64,000 nt of DNA, from assembly GCF_017591435.1 (NCBI RefSeq), contig NC_059295.1:34522926-34586925 (forward strand), in the 5' to 3' direction. This document shows positions 23,782 to 36,007 of this stretch, piece after piece. Position 1 is the stretch's first letter, and every line of letters begins with the position of its first letter. Under the pieces are notes generated by a model. That model saw only the letters and a list, made by a program, of their open reading frames with translations, searched no databases and had not been told where the DNA came from. Origin of the DNA: Portunus trituberculatus (taxonomy: Eukaryota; Arthropoda; Malacostraca; Decapoda; Portunidae). The position numbers and the translations under genes are program-made.

Positions 23782-24840
23782 AGCTAGTTGTGTTTTACAG
23801 GAAAAGAGCTATGCTCCTATTGTCCTGTCTCCATCCAGTTTAGCCTTAAGGTCATGAATATTTCTTGCTTGAACCACTGTTTCATCCAAATTGTTCCATA
23901 TTTCTATGCTTCTGTTTGGAAAACTATATTTCTAAATGTCTTTTCTATATGTGGTCTTCTCAATTTCATGCTGTGTCCTCTTGTATGCCTTGTGTCCCAC
24001 ACCAATAGGTCTTCTTTGTCAACTTGGTCCATCCCTTTCTATGCTCTGTATACGTATAGCAATTACGTCTCCTCTTTCTCTCCACTGTTGCAATGTTGAA
24101 AGTTTTAATCTTTTTAATATCTCTTCATAAGTTAGGTCTCTCAAACTTGGAATAATTTTGGTTGCAGCTCTTTAAATCCTCCTCTGTATATAGCAATTAC
24201 GTTTCCTCTTTCTCTTCTGTGTTGCAATGTTGAAAGTTTTAATCTTCTTAACATCTCTTCATAAATTAGGTCTCTCAAACTTGGAATAATTTTGGTTGCA
24301 GCTCTTTAAATCCTCTCTATCTTCCTTATATCTCTTTTATTATGTGGTGACCATATAAGTGCAGCATAGTCTAGTTTAAGTTGAATCATATATTCTATTA
24401 GTTTTTTCTTCACCTATATATTCATCTATGTAAGTTTATGCCCATTTAATTTTTCCTAAGTAACTCATATGTTTTTTCAGTGATAGATTGTCATTTATTG
24501 TCCATTTGTTATTTATTGTTATTTATTATCCAGGTAATTTTCTTCCTTTGTTTTTCCCTAGTTGCATCACTTTGCATTTTTTTTATTAAATTCCATTTCT
24601 TTTCTTGCTCCACTCATGTATATTATTCAAGTTTTTCTGTAACATTTCACAATCAATGTCATTTTCCACTCGTTTCAGTAACTTTGTGTCATCTGCAAAC
24701 AAGCTTGTATAACTATATATGTATAAGTCTGCCCATCTGTTTCTCTCCTGAATTACATCTATTGCTCTACTGTAAAAACTCAATAGGTTTTTGCCACACA
24801 ATCTTCCACTTCTGAAACCAAATTGTCATCTACTACTTGA
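23780..24840 (-). mobile_element. LINE family 1b copy, inverted partner of 24856-25935
   Basis: Minus strand: LLSFYSRAIDVIQERNRW and FADDTKLLKRVENDIDCEML (24586-24801), then a C-terminal part and a 3' end AAACACAACTAGCTAAA at 23780-23795. It contains an internal tandem duplication of about 126 bp (units near 24055-24180 and 24181-24310). Heavily decayed. Confidence 0.75.
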
Positions 24841-24855
24841 ATCTCAAAAAAAAAA

Positions 24856-25935
24856 AAAAAAAAAGCTTTTGATAAAGTACCACATCAGATATATGGTATA
24901 TTAAAAACATAGGTGGTTTACAGGGAAAAGTACTGGATTGGATAACAGACTTCTTAAAAGACAGAAATAAAAATAGTGATAAAAGGTGAAGAATCAAAAT
25001 GGTGTAGAGTTATAAATGGAGTTCCACAGGGAACAGTCCTGGCCCCTGTAATATTTATAGTGTATATCAGTGATATGATAGATGAGGTGGACAGTTATAT
25101 AAGCTTATTTGCAGATGATGCAAAGTTACTGAAACGTGTGGAAAATGACATGGATTGTGAAATGTTACAAAAAAACTTGAATAAGATACATGAGTGGAGC
25201 AAGAAATGGGAAATGGAATTTAATGCAAAAAAGTAAAAAGTGATGAAACTAGGGAAAAAGCATAAGACAGATGAGATCTTACACTATAGGAGGAGTAGAA
25301 ATTAAAAATACAAAAGAAGAAAAGACCTTGGTATTACAATAAATGACAATTTATCACCAGAAAACATGTAAACAATATAGCTGGGGAAACATATGAGTTA
25401 CTAAGAAAAATTAAAGGGGCATTTACCTATACAGTACTATAAATAAAGAGATGAAAAAAACTAACAGAATACATGATTTGATCTAAAGTAGAATATGATG
25501 CACATAATAAGAAAGATATAAAGAAGATAGAAAGAATTAAAAGAGCTGCAACCAAAATGGTTCCAAGTTTGAGACCTAACATATGAGGACAAATTAAAGA
25601 TATTAAAACTTCCAACATTGCAATTGTATGTATATACATACAGGGCATGAAAGGGGATGGACACAGTTGACAAAGAAGACTTATTGGTGTAGGACTCCAA
25701 AAATACAAGGGGACGTGGCATGAAATTGAAAAAGACCGCATGTAGAGGAAACATTAAGAAATATACTAGTTTTTCCCAAACAGATGCATAAAAATATGGA
25801 ACAATTTGGATGAAACAATGGTTCAAGCAAGAAATATCCATGACTTTAAGGCTAAACTGGGTGACTATAGGTATGGAGACAGGACAGTACAAGCATAGGT
25901 CTTTTCCTGTAAAACACAACTAGGTAAATACACAC
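24856..25935 (+). mobile_element. LINE family 1b copy, head-to-head with the preceding one
   Basis: Plus strand: KAFDKVPHQ at about 24864, then GVPQGTVLAPVIFIVYISDM and LFADDAKLLKRVENDMDC (24976-25236), and an RT C-terminal region, ending AACACAACTAGGTAAATACAC at about 25915-25935. An A20 run (about 24845-24864) separates it from the inverted copy. No intact ORF. Confidence 0.78.
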
Positions 25936-26742
25936 ATTTTCGCTATTTTCAATAAAACTAACAAAGGATAGCAATAAGATAGCACAAAGTTTCACAAAGC
26001 TTGTGTGGATTAAGCTTTTGCACATGAAAGCTAGCACAAGACTGATCTGAAGATAACATGTTGCACGGTCAGTATCGAGGTGACTCTGTACAAATTGCGG
26101 GACAAGCATATGAATGACAAGTTAAATCTTATGTGAAAAAGTTAGACAAGTAGCAAGTTGTATGATTACGGGGTGTATCAATGGTGGAATTTCACTGCAC
26201 TATTATATTCACCAGAAGCACTCATAGAAATAAAAATTAAATTATAAGGAGACATCTGAATTGCATGCAAAAGACTCTTTTCTTGTAAAATTGAAAAAAT
26301 AAATAAACCAACAGATTCATCCTTTACTTGTCATCATTTACTAATACTATTCTTTTATGATATACAGAAGATAAGGAGAGTCTTATATCATAGGACACAT
26401 TACAATTAAAGAGCTAATGAAAATACAAAAAGCAATGTTCACTTTATTTATCAATTGCCTCTTAAGTTGCTCTTGAAAAAGCATTGCTGATTGAGTAGAA
26501 ATTTGAAGCTGACCTCACCTCACTGCAAGCTTTACTTATTTTATCTATAGCTCATCTGTATCAAATAAAACTTGGTAACTTCATCAATGGGCAATGCAAT
26601 GATAGTTGATAATGGTGGACCACAAAGATAAGATGGAAATAACTCCATCCATGAAAATTCTTAACTACATTTAAAATCAATCTATCTCACACAGAAAAAA
26701 AAAAAATAAATAAATAAAAAAAATTAAATAAAAAAAATAAAT

Positions 26743-26748
<6 letters not shown>
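25936..26748. other. no gene recognised; AT-rich
   Basis: No ORF, exon or repeat family that I can support; the right end becomes A-rich before a (TA)n tract. Confidence 0.5.
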
Positions 26749-27108
<360 letters not shown>

Positions 27109-27468
27109 GGTATTAATTTGATAAGCTCATAATTCAGTGATTTCCATTACAAGATCAGAGGTATTTTGTCTTATCAACTCTTTTTCTGATTAACTGACTG
27201 ACACTAAAGCCTCTCTCATCACTGCAGCATTACATCTCTTGCTATCTTCTACCACTATTTTTAAGCTAATTGCATGTCTTTCCTCCTACCATGGTCTTAC
27301 TGCACAAGACTTTATACTTTCTCTCATCCCTATTTTGTCCACATATGTAATGCAAGAATTAACCAGTATTTTCAACTATTCATCCCTTTTTTTCTGGTAA
27401 ACTCTTGAACTCCCTTTTTGTTTCTGTATTTCTGGCTTTATTTTATTTGAAGTCTTTCAAGTGAGAGA

Positions 27469-27560
27469 TTTCAAGACATCTTTCAATTTTTGGATAATTC
27501 TTCTTTTTTTTTTTTTTTTTTTGGTATTTTCTTTCTTTTTCTTCTTTGTTGTCCTTTGCT

Positions 27561-27648
<88 letters not shown>

Positions 27649-27732
27649 AGCAAAGGTCAACAAAGAAAAAAAAAAAGAAAATACCAAAAAAATAAAAATA
27701 AAAGGATCATCCAAAAATTGAAAGATGTCTTG

Positions 27733-27735
<3 letters not shown>
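27469..27735. repeat. inverted repeat with (TA)n in the loop
   Basis: The left arm (27469-27560) starts TTTCAAGACATCTTTCAAT and the right arm (27647-27735) is its near reverse complement, ending GATGTCTTGAAA. The centre (27561-27646) is pure (TA)n, itself self-complementary, so the whole 267 bp can fold into one hairpin. Another (TA)n begins at the outer right edge. Confidence 0.88.
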
Positions 27736-27803
<68 letters not shown>

Positions 27804-27806
<3 letters not shown>

Positions 27807-28474
27807 TGGACCTTCGAACTTCAAACATAATTCTTTCTAGAAGGCTGTTCCATATCGAATTGTTCCAAGTCTGAAATTGTTTTCCCCCATAGGAAACAAT
27901 GTAAATCATTTTAGTCCATTCCAAGAACCAATTTTTTTTCCTAAATAAATAAGAAATTAACTTACTGGGAAGTTATATTAGTATTATTTACCTTTTAGTG
28001 GTGAGCTTCATGGCGAGTCACTTAACCAGGTATTAAGAATATACTGAGTGGTGGCAGGTCTACCATTAGCATAATCAGTTAGTCCTATGTAGATTCTTTG
28101 TTTCATGTCTGTTACACCTTGTCACTACAGAAGATACAAAATATTTTTGTTAGCTACAAGATCAGTGTACTTATATGAAATATTACTCAATCATCTTACC
28201 TGGTTAAGTGACTGGTCAAATGAAAAACTGCTCAAATGCCTTGATCCCAGCTGGAAATAAGAGCAAGGCAACAACTCAGAGTCAAAACAAAAGGGGAACT
28301 GATGTTTACCTCCCCCAACGGAGCTAGTGTCATCCCAATTCACTGGATTTGCTTGCCTTCGAATTGTTCCAAGTATGAAATTTGTTCCAACTCCAGAAGT
28401 AAAAATTATTGAAATTTTTGTTGTAAGTTAGCATTGTTCCAAGTCAGAGGTGTTCCAAGTCCGAGGGTACACTG
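27804..28474. mobile_element. Tigger-like MITE flanked by (TA)n on both sides
   Basis: Ends CAGTGGACCTTCGAACTTC and, on the other strand, CAGTGTACCCTCGGACTTG. The internal words TTCCAAGTC..GAA recur near both ends. 671 bp with no transposase. (TA)n lies directly outside at 27736-27803 and 28475-28627. Confidence 0.8.
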
Positions 28475-28629
<155 letters not shown>

Positions 28630-29220
28630 ATTACAGTCAGATGCTACTTAGATACTATCTAATGTTTTTACATTAGAGAAGAAATATTACAACCGGTATC
28701 ATTCTAGCCCAGTGTAACATAATTTGTGTTCATATATAACAGCTCAATTCAATAATTATAAGAAAAATAAGACTGTACTCATCAGAGACCCCCAAGAGTT
28801 AGCATACAGTGAATTGTACCTTTTAGCAGCCATGTGTGGTGTAGATGTCAGATGCACTGAGAACCTGATAGACTAGTTGCTGCCCACATCCACCCACCAC
28901 AGTTGCCATATTCATTAGTACTAACATCTCAAAATTTAATGTTATCCAATAAACACACAAGTAAATCTCCACAAATCAATGATTTTTGTAAAACTAAATA
29001 TCAGCTAAACAAATCATTCTAAGACTGTCAGAATTAATATTAATATTTCAATTAAGATGTGGTGTCATAATGAGGCACACACTTGTCTCTTATCAGATTC
29101 CAGGTGTTGTCCTCTTGACTCATAAGACTACTTGATTAATTCATCTGAAGAGTTCTTGGCTTCTTACAATGAGCCAACAATATTAATGGACTGATCTCTG
29201 ACAAAGGTAAATAGATTTTC

Positions 29221-29237
29221 ATATATATATATATATA

Positions 29238-29311
<74 letters not shown>
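29221..29311. repeat. (TA)n microsatellite with one CTG interruption
   Basis: TA repeats with a single interruption near 29237-29240. The following stretch 29312-29975 has only a T12 run near 29641 and no recognisable gene. Confidence 0.95.
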
Positions 29312-29313
<2 letters not shown>

Positions 29314-29978
29314 TTGTAAATATTAAAAGAAGAATAGTATAGAAGACTATGAAGACAACTTGATCTGCACAGAGCAGCTCCTACATCTGTTTAATTAAAC
29401 TGTTGCTTGTCAAGATAAAAGTGTGGCCTTGAAAATCCACATACTAAGAAATCTGAGATAACATAGAAACAGCTGTTATTCCTCAGGATCTCTAATGTGA
29501 GATCAACTACTTATATCATAATATAAAGAAAATAAATAAAGGTAAAATATTAAAAGAAATGCTACCAATTTCTTTAAAGCAAAATTAGCATTCTTAGTTC
29601 TTGAATAGATATCAGAATCGAGAAACAGATTTTTGTATGCTTTTTTTTTTTTACAAATACTAAGAACAAGGTAGTATGAAAAAAAAATTGAGATTTAGTG
29701 CTACAGCAGATGGCCAACAGATGGTACTATAGTGAAACCAGTGCTATGGAGCTGAGCAGTAAATTTCATTAAACAACCACTGACTGTTGTCATTATTTCA
29801 AGTTTAAGACATGTACCACAATATCTTCATGACCATGTGCATAGGCTTACTTGGGACTTCATCATGAACAATAAATTGCAGTTGAGAGTAAACATCAAAT
29901 TCTGTATCAGATCTGTAAATCTACAACAGAAACCTCTAGAATGAATAGGCTCATCTATAGCAATGAAAAAAAAAAAAA

Positions 29979-30079
<101 letters not shown>

Positions 30080-30314
30080 CCAATAATTGCTATTAATGAA
30101 GAAAATATGACTCATGTGTGAACTCTGGTAATGAAGATGATCAAATTACAATTATTAATGTTAATGCTAGTAGTGTTGATGCATGGCATAAACTAGTATT
30201 ACTATCAGTGGTGGCTTGAGGCTTAGATTAGGTAGTGGGAGTGCTTCAGAAGAAATTGTATGCATTGTTTTACTATTTTGTAAAAATGAAACACTCAACT
30301 GTCCTCTTCTACAC

Positions 30315-30405
30315 AGAACATCCTTAGTCTGTTCTTTACTTATAATCTAAACTGGAAACTTCACGTTCATCTTTAGCTAAAACAGCTTCTATGAAGTTAG
30401 ACACT
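30315..30405 (+). mobile_element. LINE family 2 fragment
   Basis: A short stretch translates to NILSLFFTYNLNWKLHV and then, shifted, LAKTASMKLD, matching NILGLSFAHNLNWKLHISS in the family 2 LINE at 12830-13048. It is a relic. The flanking DNA to 31340 shows no gene. Confidence 0.6.
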
Positions 30406-31340
30406 CTGAGCCCAATCCCAACTGAGCCTGTCTTTGAGAAGAGATTAATTCACCTACAGAGAAAGGCTTTTATTCCTTGAAATTTGGAATTGAGTATACA
30501 TACTAATCTTAATAGGATTGTGTTCTAGAAAACCAATTGTGGTGAGATGATTCCAAAACCTGACTGTAAGTTTTTACAATTCAGAAAAATCATATAATTT
30601 AAGTCTGTTAAGTGTTAAATATGACTTCTACATATGTTATATAAGAGACTACTTGATCCAATCAAGTATCCCATTTTCCACCAGTATTCAAAACTAATTT
30701 GTTAGAAAGAGTTAGGAATAGTTCTTTTATATATAATTACTAGCATTTTTTAGGTTATCAGTGTACAACTTTTGAGTCATAATATTTCAGATATAAATAC
30801 TAAATCAGAAGATTATAATGATATTCTTTGCAGCTGCAAGAAGTTGTTTTCCATTACTCCTCCAATTATGTAGCATACGTTTCTAGTGATGCACATTGGC
30901 CCTTCCTGCTCTTTTTTTTTTCTTCTTTTATCTACATAAGCTATGTCACTGCTAGTCTCAGATTATTTGCTTATAACTTCAAACTGTACGCTATACTTCT
31001 GTCCATAAAATTTGATGGTTTGGGTGCAATTTTATTACTACAAAACTACATTTTTGTATTATAGAGTAAACGTCTGTCTTGGGATCTTTCTATATCTGTC
31101 AGCAAATATGCTTGTATATATTTCTTCACACATAATACTGTTCTTGCCCATGATTACATCCTATGGAATCATCTCCATTATACTATATTAAAGAAACATG
31201 CAGTGTTGCTATTAGTAGTGTTGCTAATAGTACTATTCTCAAAGAGAACCTGACAATAGTAGAGCAGGTGGGGGGCAGAGGGGGTGACTGCCCCGAGCCC
31301 ACTGTTGCATGGGAGCCTACCACCAGACTGACGATGGAGC

Positions 31341-31381
<41 letters not shown>

Positions 31382-32150
31382 AAAGTCCAAAAGTCACAAT
31401 GTAGGACTCTGGCAGCTGTACTTGTAAGGATAAAGGTGATAAAGTAAAGTAGAAAAATGAAAATAAAGAATAAATAAGTCTTCTTTCCCCTGTCTCTCAA
31501 TCTCTCTCTATGTGTGACATTGAAGTGCATACACACACATGTTGTCTGTTTACTTTTAGTGATCTGCTTGACCTGAAGTGTGGAACCTAGTTAGCTTAGC
31601 TGCAAAAAAAATAATTAATGAATTAAAAAAGATAAAAATGTGATAAAACACAAGTCAGGTGCACTAAAGTAGAAAGATTGGTAAAGCCCATGAATAAGGT
31701 GCTGAAATAGCTTATTGGCAGCTGTGGTGCTGAAATCAAGAGGTTGCTGTCTGATGACAAATCCATGACACTTGCCATGGTGCTGAATTGACACCTCATC
31801 GTAATCCACATACCATTCTGCCATTCTGACAGAGTGTGTCGGAGGGAGTGACCTGTGACATTGTCATATGTAGAAACATTTAGCGCAACTGGCATGTTTA
31901 AATAACCATCACAAGGGGCCATCAAGAATGCTCCGCCCCCTCAATGTTGAGACCCCTGCTCTGCGTCTGGAACCTGACTTCATGTATCAAGCTTTTCATT
32001 ACACATGTCAAGCAAAATTTTGGTTTTGGAAGTGTAATGTGAAATACTTTACTACATCGGAGATCTACACAAGCTGGAATCCATCCATAGGAAGAGGGCT
32101 AAGAAAGAAGTTGGATTTGCTGACCTGCCATAATCAGAAAGACTGTCAAG
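30406..32150. other. no gene recognised; poly(A) run at 31347-31379
   Basis: AT-rich DNA with a 33 bp A-run. Words such as GAGACCCCTG near 31950 look like a hAT end, but no partner end or target duplication was found. Confidence 0.45.
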
Positions 32151-32159
32151 ACTAAAATT

Positions 32160-32480
32160 GTCCTTTATCATGGGTAGATTATGAGCTGATATGATTCAGG
32201 TGTGGAAGATTATGTGTGGTTCAACTCCTCATGAAAATGATTTGTTTCTGAGAGGTAATTTGGATAGAACAAGGGGTTACAGCCAGAGGACCACACATAT
32301 CAGAGGTTGTTTCACTCACTATGTGTTATCAGCACTTAGAACTCTTTCCCTGTCCCAGTTACTTTGGCTCAATCTATCCATTCTTTTAAACATTCACTTG
32401 AACATTTCCTTGGTCATCGTCTTTATGAGTTTTATTCATCATTCTGTTGGTGCTGCATCTGTAATGAATTATAAAGATTC
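32160..32480 (+). pseudogene. decayed LINE ORF2 C-terminus
   Basis: Plus strand gives IQVWKIMCGSTPHENDLF and a later shifted frame SIHSFKHSLEHFLGHRLYE, which has the layout of the last part of LINE ORF2 (…DLIQVWKI…, …SFKxxLDxxL…). Weak but directional. From 32481 to 33230 I see nothing else. Confidence 0.4.
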
Positions 32481-33236
32481 TGTCCTCATGTAAATTCACA
32501 CACACATCAATTCACCCACATACTCCATGTCATATCCACTGACTCTGGGGAATAAGAATGAATGTGGTGAAATCATGCTTATTTGGCTGTGTGTTTATAC
32601 CGATAATGATAAATAAATATTAAAATGGAAATATTTATTATGTTCATTTGCTGAATATGAATATAGAAATAAGACCTTTAAAACAAATAAAAATTTGAAA
32701 CCTAAATACATATAAACTTAAAAATCTAAATAGGCTATGCACTGTAATAAAAGCGAAAAATTAATACATTTCCTGTATACTGCCCTAACTTCTGGCTAGT
32801 ACAGTTGTAATGGGTTGGCCTGGCATTGCTAAGGTCGGCAGATCAAGTCTCCCTTGGGCTTATGAGTTTAAACTGCTTACTTAGAGGTTATTGCTGTGAT
32901 TGGAGTGCCACAGTGTGGTGTTAGGTTTACCTGGCTGATGTTCTGGAGAGCACCACATGTGGTGGATACCGCAACTAAAATCAACGAACTTGAACTTTAT
33001 CTTTATCTGTCACACAGCAGGCCTTCTTGTCTTACCGACACAGGTATAAGGCAGTGAATATATTTACCTGAGCTCTCTCACATCTTGCCACAAACTGCTT
33101 GAGTTTTATGGCCATGACCAGTTATAAAAATATTGGTAAATGAACCACAAATTAAATATTTAAATACACTGCAAACAAGTAAGAGGTAAATCATTCATGA
33201 GTGCATGCGCATGTGCATGCATCCTTGTGCATGCAC

Positions 33237-33540
33237 ACACCCGGTAGCTCAGTGGTTAGAGCGCTGGCTTCACAAGCCAGAGGACTGGGGTTCAATTCCC
33301 CAGCCGGGTGGAGATATTTGGGTGTGTCTCCTTTCACGTGTAGCCCCTGTTCACCTAGCAGTGAGTAGGTACGGGATGTAAATCGAAGAGTTGTGACCTT
33401 GTTGTCCCAGTGTGTGGTGTGTGCCTGGTCTCAGGCCTATCCGAAGATCGGAAATAATGAGCTCTGAGCTCGTTCCATAGGGTAACGTCTGGCTGTCTTG
33501 TCAGAGACTGCAGCAGATCAAACAGTGAAAAAGTGAAACA
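33237..33540 (+). mobile_element. tRNA-derived SINE, family 3, with intact tRNA cloverleaf
   Basis: The head 33239-33309 folds as a complete tRNA: acceptor ACCCGGT/GCCGGGT, D arm GCTC/GAGC, anticodon arm CTGGC-TTCACAA-GCCAG (anticodon CAC, Val-like) and T arm TGGGG/CCCCA. A SINE body follows to GTGAAACAGTGAAAC and then (CA)n at 33543-33592. I call it a SINE, not a tRNA gene, because the same body is attached at 23412-23706 and 42243-42533. Confidence 0.85.
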
Positions 33541-33543
33541 GTG

Positions 33544-33592
<49 letters not shown>

Positions 33593-33594
<2 letters not shown>

Positions 33595-33719
33595 ACTCTG
33601 GAACAGAGAAGGGAGAGAGGAGATCTGATACAAGTTTATAAATTGATGAATGGAATGGATCAAGTAGATAATGAGAAACTGATCCTGAGAGAGGATTATG
33701 ACATTCAAAGCACAAGAAT
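33593..33719 (+). mobile_element. LINE family 1 fragment
   Basis: Translates to LEQRRERGDLIQVYKLMNGM then DQVDNEKLILREDYD, identical in layout to the ORF2 C-terminus at 42655-43083 (minus). It starts right after (CA)n and stops at a tandem array, so both ends are truncated. Confidence 0.75.
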
Positions 33720-34240
33720 TCGATTGTAATCACTCGGTCGTGTTCATTCGATTGTAATCACTCGGTCGTGTTAATTCGATTGTAATCACTCGGACGTGTT
33801 CATTCGATTGTAATCACTCGGTCGTGTTAATTCGATTGTAATCACTCGGTCGTGTTAATTCGATTGTAATCACTCGGTCGTGTTCATTCGATTGTAATCA
33901 CTCGGTCGTGTTAATTCGATTGTAACCACTCGGTCGTGTTCATTCGATTGTAATCACTCGGTCGTGTTAATTCGATTGTAATCACTCGGTCGTGTTCATT
34001 CGATTGTGTTCACTCCGTCGTGTTCATTCGATTGTGTACACTCGGTCGTGTTAATTCGATTGTGTACACTCGGTCGTGTTCATTCGATTGTGTACACTCG
34101 GTCGTGTTCATTCGATTGTGTACACTCGGTCGTGATAATTCGATTGTGTACACTCGGTCGTGTTCATTCGATTGTGTACACTCGGTCGTGATAATTCGAT
34201 TGTGTACACTCGGTCGTGTTAATTCGATTGTAATCACTCA
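33719..34240. repeat. 28 bp minisatellite, about 18 units, two variant blocks
   Basis: Unit of 28 bp built on ATTCGATTGTAATCACTCGG and TCGTGTT(C/A). The first block (to about 33998) has GTAATCACT in nearly every unit, and the second (about 34006-34215) has GTGTACACT. The last unit returns to the GTAATCACT form. Frames through it are period-3 coincidences. Confidence 0.93.
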
Positions 34241-34249
34241 TATCAATCA

Positions 34250-34680
34250 CATTGTTCTTTCCACGTTTCGATTGTCTCGGCGTGCTGTGTTTGTAAAACG
34301 TATCTGCTTTCGATTTCGTTCACTACGTTTCTAATTCTATTTCGTTCACTCCGCGTTTTTAATTCTATTTCGTTCACTCCGCTTTTTCTGTTGGACTCGT
34401 TCACTCCGCTGTTTCTTTAATTAAGCTTCTTGTTTTATATTCGCTTCGGACTTCGTTCACTCCGCGTATCCTTACAATTTTTTTAGTTTTGATCTTTTTA
34501 ATTTATTTGCATTTTTTTTTGTAGTTTTTTTTTTTTATTTCTACTCTAAACATTTTTTCGTATTTTCTCATCTCATTTATTTTTTTTTTTTTTTTTCTGA
34601 TTTTGTTTTTTTGTTTTGATTTTATTATTTTCAGTTTTTTTTTTTTTCATTTTCTTGATTTTATATTTTTTAGTTTGATG
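34250..34680. repeat. degenerate TTCGTTCACTCCGC repeats, then T-rich tract
   Basis: The word TTCGTTCACTCCGC recurs about five times (34310-34470), probably a decayed relative of the array to the left. 34480-34680 is T-rich, i.e. A-rich downstream of the minus-strand ORF, and contains AATAAA-type signals on the minus strand near 34620. Confidence 0.6.
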
Positions 34681-34716
34681 GAGGGTTGGGGGAGAGGCGC
34701 CGCCTTCCTTCTTGTC

Positions 34717-35700
34717 TCACTCCTCGGTGTTGGTGTCCTCCGTGCCGTACACATCCTCCTCGAGGGAGCTGCTCTCCTGATCTCCATCACCCAGCAGCTC
34801 CCACAGTTCTTCATCTATGAGGCTGAACTCGCCCTCCTCCTCTGCTTCACATGCACTGGCCCACGATGCCTCGGCACGGTCCAGGTCCTGCTCCATTTGG
34901 TCCATCTCAGCCTGAAGGGCTGCCAACTCTGTCTTGCCGGTCTTCTTCTCCTTCAGAAGCACCTGGCCTTCCTTCTTCATTACCGAGCACTCAGTTGCCA
35001 TGATGTCCACATACGTGTCCATCACTGTCCGTGGCTTGACTGGCAGAGGCTCCCAGGCCCGCAGCAATGCCCAGAAAGGCAACACACAGTCCTCGCATTT
35101 GCAGCCGACACTGGTTCTAAAAACCGGGGGAGCCTTGTCCTCTGCTTCTCCTTGCCCTTCCACAGCCTCACTTTCTGCCTTTCCCTCCACCTCTTCCACG
35201 TCTTCTGCCTTGTCCTGGTGTTGGTCTCCCTGTGCTATGCTCAGCTGTAGCACATACCCTTTTGGCCCCTCCTCCCCCAGGCCCTCGATGAATTCCGCCA
35301 CTGGTTCAGTGATCGTGGCCTTCCCATAACTGAGCGTCACCACCGTCTTCACCAGGGCGTCTCCGGACCTGGCGCTAGCCTTTTGCAGACTGGCCAGGTC
35401 AAAGTCTGCTGGCAGGGTGGTGTAAGCCAGCCGTTGGTGCCAGAGCTCGAGCCAGTCAAAGCGGAAGGTCGCAACCTTCTTGTAGGCGGGTCGTGGCAGA
35501 CACCGCCACCATCGCCCGAGCTTCTGCACCGACACCTTCACCTTTTGAGGCTTGGTGTATCGGGCGTTGCTGGCCTCAACGATGCAAATAGCTCGCTTTT
35601 GCATTTCTTTTGACTTTGGGGTTTTGAACCACTCTGCTGAGTAAGGGTGCTGTGGTCGGTGGGCCAGCGTGGTATTTAACTTCATTTTTTGTCTTCGCAT
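34717..35700 (-). CDS. unrecognised intact ORF, about 327 aa, basic N-terminus and acidic C-terminus
   Basis: I do not recognise this protein. The best start is ATG at 35700; an in-frame stop lies just upstream. The N-terminal third is basic and aromatic (VQKLGRWWRCLPRPAYKKV, FRFDWLELWHQRLAY). The middle has an acidic low-complexity stretch (DKAEDVEEVEGKAES). A CKCEDC motif follows, then a charged probable coiled coil (KTELAALQAEMDQMEQDL) and an acidic tail. It is intronless, GC-rich in codon choice and free of stops in an AT-rich region. Two CCAAT boxes lie 45-85 bp upstream of the ATG (35745-35751, 35778-35785, minus strand), and A-rich DNA with AATAAA lies downstream. It could be a retrogene, a transposon or virus-derived ORF, or a single-exon gene. 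Confidence 0.55.
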   Translation of the reverse strand: MRRQKMKLNTTLAHRPQHPYSAEWFKTPKSKEMQKRAICIVEASNARYTKPQKVKVSVQKLGRWWRCLPRPAYKKVATFRFDWLELWHQRLAYTTLPADFDLASLQKASARSGDALVKTVVTLSYGKATITEPVAEFIEGLGEEGPKGYVLQLSIAQGDQHQDKAEDVEEVEGKAESEAVEGQGEAEDKAPPVFRTSVGCKCEDCVLPFWALLRAWEPLPVKPRTVMDTYVDIMATECSVMKKEGQVLLKEKKTGKTELAALQAEMDQMEQDLDRAEASWASACEAEEEGEFSLIDEELWELLGDGDQESSSLEEDVYGTEDTNTEE

Positions 35701-35744
35701 CAGCTCCACCCTCAGTTAACTCCAAGCCTCTGGATGCCTGTCTC

Positions 35745-35785
35745 TGATTGGGCGACTGCTTGCTGGGCCCCGCGTGTCTCATTGG
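35745..35785 (-). promoter_or_regulatory. two CCAAT boxes upstream of the orphan ORF
   Basis: On the minus strand CCAATGAG (35778-35785) and CCAATCA (35745-35751) lie 33 bp apart, in the same orientation as the ORF that starts at 35700. Known as NF-Y sites in animal promoters; function here is inferred. Confidence 0.35.
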
Positions 35786-35946
35786 ACGCCCTACTGCTCC
35801 CGTCTCACATTATCACTACATGCTTCACACGCCTTTTATGCATGGCATGTTCACTACTACTATTGATGCTATATGCTACTCGTATTATTACTACTAACCT
35901 TATTCTTCTTTTCATGATTATTATCATGATTTCTATTAGTAATAGT

Positions 35947-35950
35947 AGTA

Positions 35951-36007
<57 letters not shown>

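Noticed and set aside
31930..31960. hAT end (GAGACCCCTG)
   Set aside because: No matching opposite end and no 8 bp duplication found.
33239..33309. Stand-alone tRNA-Val gene
   Set aside because: The same SINE body follows the tRNA-like head in three copies; treated as a SINE head.
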